NCBI GenBank assembly: GCA_029069015.1
Contig: JAIEBL010000270.1
Coordinates: forward strand, 1-5,499
DNA from: Clostridiales bacterium
GTDB lineage: Bacteria; Bacillota; Clostridia; Christensenellales; Pumilibacteraceae
Length of the DNA: 5,499 nucleotides
Direction: 5' to 3'
A program made the translations under genes and the position numbers. This document shows positions 1 to 5,498 of the stretch, piece after piece. The notes under the pieces are model-generated. The model was not told where the DNA came from, searched no databases, and saw nothing but the letters and a program-made list of their open reading frames with translations. Every line of letters begins with the position of its first letter. Position 1 is the first letter of the stretch.

Positions 1-954
1 ATCGGACGCACCCTGCTGCTTTAACTGGCTGATAAGATTGGAAAGCATGCCCCCCGGTACTTGGTAAATGAGGGCGTTTACGTCTACTTTGAGCACTTGC
101 GGGCTAAGGAAGCCGTCTTTCGTAAGCCGTTCGGCAACCTTCTTAAAGTAAACGGTCAGTTCATTCAGTGCGGCAAGATCCAGACCCGTGTCGTATTCCG
201 TGCCTTGCAAGGTAGCAACGAGCGGCTCGGTGGCGGGTTGACTTGTGCCGTTTCCGAGCGGTGAAAGCGCCGTATCGACGATATCGCATCCTGCTTCGAT
301 GGCTTTGAGGTTGGTCATATCGCCCGTTCCTGCGGTATTGTGCGTATGCAAATGGATGGGAACGGACACTTTTTCTTTTAAGCGCGAGACGAGTTCGTAT
401 GCCTTATACGGCAAAAGAAGATTTGCCATATCTTTGATACAAATGATATCCGCGCCCATTTTTTCCAAGGTCACGGCAAGGTCTACGAAATAATCCACCG
501 TGTGTACTTCGCTCGTGGTATAGCTGAACGCTGCTTCCACCGTGCCGCCGTACTTTTTGGTGCTTTCCATTGCCTGCTTCATGTTGCGCGGATCGTTGAG
601 TGCGTCGAAAATGCGGATAATATCGATACCGTTTTTGATCGACGCTTCGCAAAAGCGATCGACGACGTCGTCGGCGTAATGCTTGTAGCCCAAAAGATTC
701 TGCCCGCGGAGAAGCATCTGGAGCTTCGTGTTCGGCAACGCTTTTCTGAGTTTACGCAACCGATCCCACGGGTCTTCGTTTAAATAGCGCAAACACGAAT
801 CAAACGTCGCCCCGCCCCAGGCTTCCAAAGCATAATACCCTACTTTATCGAGTTTGTCGCAAACGGGCAACATTTCGTCAATAGACATGCGCGTCGCGGC
901 TTGCGATTGGTGTGCGTCGCGCAGTATCGTTTCCATAATCTTAACCTTAGCCAT
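1..954 (-). CDS. oadA: Oxaloacetate decarboxylase alpha / transcarboxylase 5S-type carboxyltransferase (C-terminus cut by window edge)
   Basis: Keto-acid carboxyltransferase that moves a carboxyl group between oxaloacetate/pyruvate and carrier-bound biotin; cytoplasmic, docking on the membrane decarboxylase. The 318 visible residues cover the TIM-barrel domain and the start of the following helical domain. Seen: ETILRDAHQS at residues 8-17 (D13 a metal ligand), LEAWGGATFD 43-52, LLRGQNLLGY 81-90, IKDMAN 173-178 with K174 as the expected carboxylated metal-ligand lysine, HTH 203-205 (metal ligands), GTSQPATE 236-243 carrying the conserved Thr, and VPGGMLSNL 299-307. These assignments follow the pyruvate carboxylase/OadA/5S family. 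The start ATG lies 20 bp after the OadB stop, with GGAG at 967-964 nine bases upstream. The C-terminus lies beyond base 1. Because a separate biotin protein sits in the same operon, this subunit probably lacks its own biotinyl domain, but that part is not visible. Pyruvate carboxylase subunit B is the alternative name for the same fold. Confidence 0.93.
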   Translation of the reverse strand, partial: MAKVKIMETILRDAHQSQAATRMSIDEMLPVCDKLDKVGYYALEAWGGATFDSCLRYLNEDPWDRLRKLRKALPNTKLQMLLRGQNLLGYKHYADDVVDRFCEASIKNGIDIIRIFDALNDPRNMKQAMESTKKYGGTVEAAFSYTTSEVHTVDYFVDLAVTLEKMGADIICIKDMANLLLPYKAYELVSRLKEKVSVPIHLHTHNTAGTGDMTNLKAIEAGCDIVDTALSPLGNGTSQPATEPLVATLQGTEYDTGLDLAALNELTVYFKKVAERLTKDGFLSPQVLKVDVNALIYQVPGGMLSNLISQLKQQGASD

Positions 955-974
955 ACAAATGCACTCCTATATTT

Positions 975-2165
975 TTACCAGGGAACGGCGAGTAAGAAGC
1001 CCGCCGCGACCGCACTGCCGATAACGCCCGCTACGTTCGGACCCATCGCATGCATCAAAAGATAGTTGTCGGGGTCGTACCGTTGCCCCTCTTTCTGCGA
1101 AACACGCGCCGCCATCGGAACGGCGGAAACGCCCGCAGAGCCTATGAGCGGGTTGATTTTTCCGCCCGAAAGCTTGTTCATGACCTTTGCCACCAAAATG
1201 CCGCCTATTGTGCCGACGCAAAACGCTACAAGCCCCAAAGCGATAATGGCAAGGGTTTGCGGCTTTAAGAACGTAGGTCCGATGGCTTTGCTACCTACCA
1301 TCAGCCCAAGGACAATCGTAATAATGTTGATCAGCTCATTGCTCGCCGTTTTGGCAAGGCGTTCCGTAACCGTGCTTTCCTTCAAAAGATTGCCGAACAT
1401 CAGACAGCCTACAAGCGGCAACGCCTGCGGCAAGATGAGCGCCACCAATGCCACCACCACAATCGGGAAAATGATTTTTTCGCGTTTGGAAACGACGCGA
1501 AGCTGTCCCATGCGAATCGAACGTTCTTTTGGTGTGGTAAGCGCCCGCATAATGGGTGGTTGAATGGCGGGAATGAGCGCCATATAGCTATACGCCGCGA
1601 TGGCAATCGCAGGAAGCAGATTCCCCACGTTCATTTCAGGATACAGCTTGGAAAGCTGTTGGTTGAGGTAAATAGCGGTAGGGCCGTCCGCGCCGCCGAT
1701 AATGGCAATGCTCGCCGCTTCCGCCCCGTTGAAGAACAGAAGGATCGCGCCGAAGAAGGTCACGAAAATGCCGAGTTGTGCCCCCGCGCCGATCAGAAGA
1801 CTCTTGGGGTTGGCAATGAGCGGTCCGAAGTCCGTCATCGCGCCGATGCCTAAAAAGATCAGCGGCGGATAGATGACTTTGTCTACGCCCTGGTATAAAT
1901 AATAGAACAGTCCGCCCGACGTACCCGACGGCAACACGTGGTTCTCGGCGGAATACCCTTCGAAGAACAACACGTCTACCGCACCGGGAATATTGACCAT
2001 CAGCATACCGAATGCAATGGGTAGCAGTAGCAACGGTTCGAACTTTCGCGCAATCGCAAGGTAAAACAAAACGAACGAGATGAGGATCATCACGTAGTTT
2101 TGCCAACTGCCCTGCGCAACGCCCGTGCTCTTCCACAGGCTTTTAAGCATATCGATGATATTCAT
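975..2165 (-). CDS. oadB: Na+-translocating decarboxylase beta subunit (GcdB/MmdB/OadB family)
   Basis: Integral membrane subunit, 396 residues, that decarboxylates carboxybiotin and couples this to Na+ export. Several hydrophobic segments are visible, for example about 24-60, 97-118, 122-147, 232-256, 276-293 and 303-328, then a C-terminal one. Family motifs: YPPLIFLGIGAMTDFGPL (99-116), GGADGPTAI (157-165), AYSYM (191-195), NPLIGSAGVSAVPMAAR (338-354) and MHAMGPNVAGVIGSAVAAG (371-389). Compared from memory with Klebsiella OadB, the residues implicated in Na+/H+ movement all appear present: D160, Y194, N338, G342, S347 and R354, matching D203, Y229, N373, G377, S382 and R389. The N-terminal half reads more like GcdB/MmdB than classical OadB. 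Start ATG at 2165 follows GGAG about 7 bases upstream and 12 bp after the biotin carrier stop. The symbol is for the family; the physiological substrate is unproven. Confidence 0.95.
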   Translation of the reverse strand: MNIIDMLKSLWKSTGVAQGSWQNYVMILISFVLFYLAIARKFEPLLLLPIAFGMLMVNIPGAVDVLFFEGYSAENHVLPSGTSGGLFYYLYQGVDKVIYPPLIFLGIGAMTDFGPLIANPKSLLIGAGAQLGIFVTFFGAILLFFNGAEAASIAIIGGADGPTAIYLNQQLSKLYPEMNVGNLLPAIAIAAYSYMALIPAIQPPIMRALTTPKERSIRMGQLRVVSKREKIIFPIVVVALVALILPQALPLVGCLMFGNLLKESTVTERLAKTASNELINIITIVLGLMVGSKAIGPTFLKPQTLAIIALGLVAFCVGTIGGILVAKVMNKLSGGKINPLIGSAGVSAVPMAARVSQKEGQRYDPDNYLLMHAMGPNVAGVIGSAVAAGFLLAVPW

Positions 2166-2177
2166 TGCGTTGCTCCG

Positions 2178-2525
2178 TTAGCCGATAGTCGCCAGAAGCG
2201 CTCCAGTTTCCACACTGTCGCCCTGTTTTACGGCGTAAGAAATCACGCCGTCTACGGGTGCGGTAATATCGTTTTCCATTTTCATCGCTTCGAGGACGAC
2301 GATTTTATCCCCTCTTTTTACGGTCGCACCGCTTGCTACCGAAAGCTTGAGTATGAGCCCCGGCATGGGCGCGTTTACTGCCGTGCCTTTTCCCGCAGGG
2401 GCGGCGCTCGGTGCGGGCGTAGCCGCTTGTGCGGGTGCAGAAGCGGCCGAAGATTCGGTCACGCCGACCTCTTCCACTTCCACCTCGTAGCTCTTTCCGT
2501 TTACTTTCATGTTGAATTTACGCAT
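2178..2525 (-). CDS. Biotin carboxyl carrier protein of decarboxylase/transcarboxylase (1.3S/MmdC/GcdC type)
   Basis: Free-standing biotin carrier, 115 residues, that shuttles CO2 as carboxybiotin from the carboxyltransferase to the membrane beta subunit. Order: a short N-terminal segment (1-22) with MKVNGKSYEVEVEEV typical of these carriers, a flexible Ala/Pro/Ser-rich linker (about 25-47), and a C-terminal biotinyl/lipoyl domain (about 50-115). The biotinylation motif is EAMKMEN at 79-85 with K82 as the expected modified lysine. Pro-Met-Pro at 53-55 and a Gly about 28 residues after the lysine are usual for the fold. The start ATG has a GGAGG at 2539-2535, nine bases upstream. It sits 72 bp after the OadG-like gene, the widest gap inside the operon, and 12 bp before the beta subunit gene. 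The position beside both carboxyltransferases and the pump makes it the shared carrier. It is not a fatty-acid AccB by context, since no AccC is next to it. Confidence 0.95.
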   Translation of the reverse strand: MRKFNMKVNGKSYEVEVEEVGVTESSAASAPAQAATPAPSAAPAGKGTAVNAPMPGLILKLSVASGATVKRGDKIVVLEAMKMENDITAPVDGVISYAVKQGDSVETGALLATIG

Positions 2526-2597
2526 GGTTGGCTTCCTCCAAACGATTGTTTTACTTAATAATACAGTATAGGTATGAGGTCATTCCGAAACGGCAAT

Positions 2598-2912
2598 TTA
2601 TAAACGCCGTATACTTTTGATGACGAAAGGCGCTTTTGCATGGTGTTCGCCTTCGAGCAGTATTGCGACAGCCGCCGCAATCGCCGCCGCTGTTTCGCCC
2701 TCTATATCCGATTCGGCTGACGGGGCTACGTTTTCTGTTTTGACAGCTTCCGTTTGGCTCTTCTTTTTGAAGTTGATTTTAAATACGTACTTAAAAAGCG
2801 TCAACAGCAAAACGAGCACGGTAAGTACGACAAAAACGAAAAGCAACCCCAAAAGCGCAACAATCGCTGCTTTGCCGATCGACATTTTAAAAGCAGACAA
2901 TAAAAGATTCAT
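2598..2912 (-). CDS. OadG/MmdD-type gamma/delta small membrane subunit
   Basis: Small single-span membrane protein, 104 residues, fitting the OadG/MmdD subunit that anchors and assembles the decarboxylase complex. Residues about 14-44 form one long, very hydrophobic segment rich in Val and Leu, followed by a basic stretch (FKINFKKK, 44-51) that by the positive-inside rule would be cytoplasmic. A polar linker follows (52-70), then a GETAAAIAAAVAILL helix at 72-86; an ALA-rich helix starting with E-x-x-A-AI-AAAVA is the hallmark of the family's C-terminal part. The tail ends in a basic ...IKSIRRL. The start ATG is 11 bp after the carboxyltransferase stop, and GGAG overlaps the stop region six bases upstream, so the two are probably translationally linked. 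The primary sequence of this family is poorly conserved, so the call rests on the membrane segment, the Ala-rich helix and the operon position. It is probably not an enzyme. Confidence 0.82.
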   Translation of the reverse strand: MNLLLSAFKMSIGKAAIVALLGLLFVFVVLTVLVLLLTLFKYVFKINFKKKSQTEAVKTENVAPSAESDIEGETAAAIAAAVAILLEGEHHAKAPFVIKSIRRL

Positions 2913-2923
2913 GCTTTTCTCCT

Positions 2924-4288
2924 TTATTCAGCGATAAACGTTTGCAGTGCCGCAATCAGATAGGGGCGCGACAGCACGGGGTCGATGACGTTGTCGAGAT
3001 ACCCTTTTGCGGCAACGACGGGCGCAGAAAGATTTTCTTCGCTGTACGCTTTTGCAATTTTTTGCGCCGCTTTTTCTTTATCGGGGGCTACCGCCAATTC
3101 TTCTTTATATAGAAGTTGCGCCGCCGCTTCGCCTGAAACCGTGCCGATTTTTGCGTTTTCCCATGCAATCGCATAGTCTACGCACGCTTTGGCGGCAAAC
3201 GCCGTATAGCCCAGCCCGATCGCGTTTCCGTAGATAAGTGCGAGCTTAGGCACGGAAACACTGTTGTAGGCAAACATCATATCGGCAATTTCACGGATCA
3301 CTGCGCCGTCGGTTGCGAGCGAAGTAAGCACACCGTCGCAATTGACGAGGTTTATAACGGGCAAATCGAACGATTCGCAGGTGTTCAGAAGTTCGCATAC
3401 CTTTCCCGCGCCTGCCGTCGTGAGTTTTCCGTCTATACCGACGTACCCTACCGCTACGCCGTCAAGCCGTGCAAATCCCGTGCGCACTTCTTTTGCGTAC
3501 GATTCCCGTAACGCGAGAACGCTGCCTTTATCGAAGACTTCGCCGATGAGCGCATCGAGCGTTTTGCACTCGGATTTTGCCGTACGGTTGGGATCGTCTT
3601 TTGTTTGCGCAAGAGGCGCATCAAGCAACGAAAGGAAGGACTGCAAAATGGTCTTTGCTTCTTTTTCGTTCGCCGCAACGTGGGTCACGATACCGGCGCT
3701 TTCCGCCAAACTGCCGCTTTGGCACACTTTTTGCGGATCTTCTTTGGTGTTCGCCGCCAAAATCAGCGGGCTGGAAGAAGCGATTTGCGCGTCTTTCAAA
3801 CCAATGCAAAGGTCGGCAACATGGCAAAAATAGCTCGAAAGTCCAAAATTCACGCCTTTAACGATCAGCGCTGTGGGCACGGTGCCGTACGCTTCGCTGA
3901 GTGCGCGAAAAATAACGGCGTACCCTTCCATAGCATCGATGCCTTCGTCAAAGCGTGCGCCCGCCGTATCCAAGATGCCTACGATGGGCATAGCGGTCGC
4001 CGTAGCGTTATGAATGATCTTCGCGATTTTCTGCGCGTTCGTTTTACCGATACTGCCCTTTAATACTTTCGGATTGGTGGCAAACAAACCCACGCGATGG
4101 TCGCCGATACGGGCATAGCCGCTTACGACGCCCTCGCCTACGGCGTCTCCCCAATCCGTATTGCTCGAAACGAATTTGTCGGTTTCGACGAAAGAATGTT
4201 CATCGATGACGGCGCTGACGGTTTTCATGACGTCTTTCGTCGCGTTCTCGGCGTTTTTCATAAGAGAAGATAAACTCATGCTGCCCAT
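2924..4288 (-). CDS. Divergent acyl-CoA carboxyltransferase (MmdA/12S/PccB superfamily)
   Basis: Crotonase-fold carboxyltransferase, 454 residues from the chosen start, with the two-half arrangement of the family: N-half about 25-225 and C-half about 255-450. Family signals are SFVETDKFV (32-40), GEGVVSGYARI (51-61), LDTAGARFDEGIDAMEGY (106-123), VSGEAAAQLLY (384-394) and the CoA-type barrel pattern around ESFDLPVINLVN (305-316). Classical MmdA/12S proteins are about 510-530 residues; this one lacks the usual N-terminal 30-60. Both Gly-Gly pairs that line the oxyanion holes are changed: NFGLSSY at 147-153 and AIGLGY at 356-361 read Gly-Leu, and VDVPGF becomes VNCDGV. It resembles the 'carboxyl transferase domain' proteins of Clostridia, which from memory are also short. 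Start choice: ATG at 4288 has GGAGG (4300-4296) seven bases away; an in-frame ATG at 4318 would put that ribosome binding site inside the coding region. The acyl-CoA substrate cannot be read from the sequence; methylmalonyl-, malonyl- or glutaconyl-CoA are family options. Confidence 0.88.
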   Translation of the reverse strand: MGSMSLSSLMKNAENATKDVMKTVSAVIDEHSFVETDKFVSSNTDWGDAVGEGVVSGYARIGDHRVGLFATNPKVLKGSIGKTNAQKIAKIIHNATATAMPIVGILDTAGARFDEGIDAMEGYAVIFRALSEAYGTVPTALIVKGVNFGLSSYFCHVADLCIGLKDAQIASSSPLILAANTKEDPQKVCQSGSLAESAGIVTHVAANEKEAKTILQSFLSLLDAPLAQTKDDPNRTAKSECKTLDALIGEVFDKGSVLALRESYAKEVRTGFARLDGVAVGYVGIDGKLTTAGAGKVCELLNTCESFDLPVINLVNCDGVLTSLATDGAVIREIADMMFAYNSVSVPKLALIYGNAIGLGYTAFAAKACVDYAIAWENAKIGTVSGEAAAQLLYKEELAVAPDKEKAAQKIAKAYSEENLSAPVVAAKGYLDNVIDPVLSRPYLIAALQTFIAE

Positions 4289-4295
4289 GCATTGG

Positions 4296-4300
4296 CCTCC
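4296..4300 (-). promoter_or_regulatory. Ribosome binding site that fixes the carboxyltransferase start
   Basis: GGAGG followed by seven bases and ATG at 4288. Starting at 4318 would give ten extra residues (MPDKISGGQC) encoded across this site, with no purine-rich site in front. A third ATG at 4279 is 16 bases away, too far. Confidence 0.8.
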
Positions 4301-4311
4301 GGAAATTTTAT

Positions 4312-4325
4312 CGGGCATCGGCCCG
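4312..4325 (-). promoter_or_regulatory. Leader hairpin 2, GC-rich, just upstream of the ribosome binding site
   Basis: Perfect five-base-pair stem CGGGC/GCCCG with the four-base loop CGAT. It ends 11 bases before the GGAGG ribosome binding site. It could modulate access to that site or stabilise the 5' end; no tail of T residues follows. The upstream in-frame ATG at 4318 lies in this hairpin loop/stem, another reason to prefer the start at 4288. Confidence 0.5.
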
Positions 4326-4340
4326 AAACGTTTTTTGCGA

Positions 4341-4366
4341 CTTTATGCGGAAAATTCCCCATAAAG
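4341..4366 (-). promoter_or_regulatory. Leader hairpin 1 of the decarboxylase operon
   Basis: Inverted repeat with CTTTATG pairing to CATAAAG, then one G-G mismatch, then GG pairing with CC around an A/T-rich loop. It lies 20 bases downstream of the -10 box, well inside the predicted 5' untranslated leader. No T-run follows, so it is not a terminator on the minus strand. It does not match any riboswitch class that I recognise. Confidence 0.5.
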
Positions 4367-4385
4367 CCCATATTTTCACCATTAC

Positions 4386-4414
4386 ATTATAGCGTACTGT
4401 TAAAAAAAATACAA
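4386..4414 (-). promoter_or_regulatory. Sigma-A-type promoter for the decarboxylase operon
   Basis: A perfect TATAAT -10 box lies at 4391-4386. Seventeen bases upstream is TTGTAT (4414-4409), which matches the TTG of the -35 consensus only (3 of 6). No TG extension precedes the -10. Transcription would start near 4379, giving a leader of about 90 nt before the ATG at 4288. The -35 hexamer and part of the spacer are inside the rluB terminator. It is the only good promoter found upstream of the five-gene operon. Confidence 0.75.
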
Positions 4415-4434
4415 GCGATTTTGCTCGTATTTTT
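4402..4434 (-). terminator. Rho-independent terminator after rluB
   Basis: On the minus strand a 12-base arm (4434-4423) pairs with a second arm (4416-4405) around a six-base loop (4422-4417). Eleven Watson-Crick pairs and one G-U wobble form; the lower stem is AT-rich. A run of eight T (4409-4402) follows directly. It starts 26 bases after the rluB stop codon. The plus strand reads as a hairpin with a five-T tail too, but no plus-strand gene reaches it. Confidence 0.82.
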
Positions 4435-4460
4435 GTAATATTGTTTATGCGCGGAAAATC

Positions 4461-5171
4461 TCAAATGCGCTTTAAATATTCGACTTCTTCCGCTTTTAAT
4501 TCGCGCACTTCGCCGCGACTCATGCCACCCAGCTTTAACTCGCCGATTCCCGTACGCTTTAAAAAAATCACTTCGCGGTTAATGCTTTCGAACATACGCC
4601 GCACTTGCCTGTTGCGCCCTTCGGATATCACCACTTCCACGCGCGTGACCTTCCCGTCGAAGCCGAGCACCTTTATGCGGCTGTGTGCCGTGCGTACACC
4701 GTCTAAGACAACGCCGTCGCGCAATTTGTTCAGTTCGCTCTCTTGCACTTCGTTTTCGATTTTGGCAACGTACGTTTTGTGAATCTCGTTGCGCGGATGC
4801 GAAATGCGGTTGGCAAGGTCGCCGTCGGTCGTTAAAAGCAAAAGCCCTTCGGTGTCGTAATCGAGCCTACCTACCGGAAACAGCCGCTTGCTTGCAAATT
4901 TTTTGCTCAGAAGATCCATAACCGTCTTGCGACCTTTTTCGTCGCTCGTCGTGGTTACGTATCCTTTGGGTTTATTCATCATTAAGTAAATGTGTTTGGC
5001 AATGGGCGTGACCTTTTTATCGTCCAAGGAAACCTGATCGTCTTCCGATACGTCGGTCGCAAGGTTCTTTACGACTTTTCCGTTGACTTTCACACGCCCT
5101 TCCAAAATCGGCTTTTCGCAGTTGCGACGACTCGCCACACCGCATTCGGCCAAGTATTTATTGATTCTCAA
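4461..5171 (-). CDS. rluB: 23S rRNA pseudouridine synthase, RsuA/RluB family
   Basis: Cytoplasmic RNA-modifying enzyme, 236 residues, that isomerises a uridine in ribosomal RNA to pseudouridine; the RluB branch modifies 23S rRNA. Order: N-terminal S4 RNA-binding domain (about 1-45, MRINKYLAECGVASRR and EGRVKVNGK), then the catalytic domain beginning YLMMNKPKGYVTT (62-74). The catalytic motif GRLDYDTEGLLLLTTDGDLA spans 101-120 with D104 as the catalytic aspartate, and the family signature EGRNRQVRRM is at 184-193. Length is normal for the Gram-positive members. The start is TTG: the MR(I/L)xKYLAE pattern that begins this family falls exactly on this codon, and no ATG or GTG lies in frame between it and the preceding stop. 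It lies 24 bp after the carboxypeptidase gene and is probably cotranscribed with it. It ends at a clear terminator. RsuA/RluE/RluF relatives cannot be wholly excluded. Confidence 0.94.
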   Translation of the reverse strand: MRINKYLAECGVASRRNCEKPILEGRVKVNGKVVKNLATDVSEDDQVSLDDKKVTPIAKHIYLMMNKPKGYVTTTSDEKGRKTVMDLLSKKFASKRLFPVGRLDYDTEGLLLLTTDGDLANRISHPRNEIHKTYVAKIENEVQESELNKLRDGVVLDGVRTAHSRIKVLGFDGKVTRVEVVISEGRNRQVRRMFESINREVIFLKRTGIGELKLGGMSRGEVRELKAEEVEYLKRI

Positions 5172-5174
5172 CAG

Positions 5175-5180
5175 CCCTTT
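5175..5180 (-). promoter_or_regulatory. Unusually close ribosome binding site of rluB
   Basis: AAAGGG lies only three bases before the TTG start. A weaker GGACGG slightly further upstream is at a more usual distance. Together with the TTG codon this suggests modest translation, perhaps aided by ribosomes finishing the carboxypeptidase 24 bp upstream. Confidence 0.4.
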
Positions 5181-5195
5181 CCGTCCAAAGCGAAG

Positions 5196-5498
5196 TTACC
5201 ATGCGTCGATTACGTCGTCCAAATGGTCCAAGTAATCGCGTGCAGGTACGTCTTTAATAGTATATAATTTTCCGCTAAAAAGCAACTGATTTTTGAACGT
5301 TATTTCAAATTCGCCTGCCACGGCGTCTGTTTTTACGGGGGCGGATAACAGTACCGTCGGTTTAACCGTTACGCAAAAATCCTGTTCTTCTCCCTTTTTT
5401 ATCGGGTAAAGGAAGGTGTCTTTGCTCGTAAGGGATACGTTTCCCTCTTTCCCGTCTTTTACGGCCGCCTGCGCCTCGATCGGTTTTTCAATCGGACA
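5196..5498 (-). CDS. dacF: D-alanyl-D-alanine carboxypeptidase (DacF-like), C-terminal end only
   Basis: Partial gene: 100 codons plus TAA are visible, and the 5' part lies beyond the right edge. The piece looks like the C-terminal beta-rich domain found after the transpeptidase fold in low-molecular-weight penicillin-binding proteins of the PBP5/DacF class. The pattern is a KDGKEGNVSL strand, a TFLYPIKKGEEQDF turn, a VTVKP strand, then SAPVKTDAVAGEFEIT, which corresponds to the family's APVxxGxxVG motif, and a final VxLxT-like strand (LFSGKLYTIKDV). Such enzymes trim the terminal D-Ala from peptidoglycan stem peptides outside the membrane. The last residues (DYLDHLDDVIDAW) are acidic and short, so a clear C-terminal membrane anchor is not obvious. 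The catalytic SxxK, SxN and KTG motifs are outside the window and cannot be checked. The neighbourhood supports the call, since a DacB/DacF-class gene lies near rluB in Bacillus and relatives. Another beta-rich exported protein is possible. Confidence 0.62.
   Translation of the reverse strand, partial: CPIEKPIEAQAAVKDGKEGNVSLTSKDTFLYPIKKGEEQDFCVTVKPTVLLSAPVKTDAVAGEFEITFKNQLLFSGKLYTIKDVPARDYLDHLDDVIDAW

Noticed and set aside
1050..1563. Open frames on the plus strand opposite the beta subunit gene
   Set aside because: They lie fully inside a well-conserved minus-strand gene, have low-complexity Arg/Ser/Ala-rich translations and no ribosome binding site that I can see; they are antisense shadows.
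2402..2460. Repetitive GC-rich stretch, considered as a tandem repeat
   Set aside because: It encodes the Ala/Pro-rich flexible linker of the biotin carrier, which is normal for this family; no exact repeat unit is present.
2526..2597. Possible internal promoter in the 72 bp gap between the OadG-like gene and the biotin carrier gene (TATACT at 2570-2565)
   Set aside because: No acceptable -35 hexamer lies 16-18 bases upstream (best reads are CCGTTT or GCCGTT), and A/T-rich gaps give such -10 matches by chance. No terminator-like hairpin is present either, so the genes are best read as one operon.
3342..4063. Plus-strand open frames of 150-163 codons opposite the carboxyltransferase gene
   Set aside because: No recognisable domain or plausible start region, and the opposite strand carries an intact enzyme with clear family motifs.
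4312..4336. Plus-strand hairpin followed by six T (4331-4336), possible plus-strand terminator
   Set aside because: Five bases separate the stem from the T-run, and no plus-strand gene leads into it. It is better explained as the minus-strand leader hairpin.
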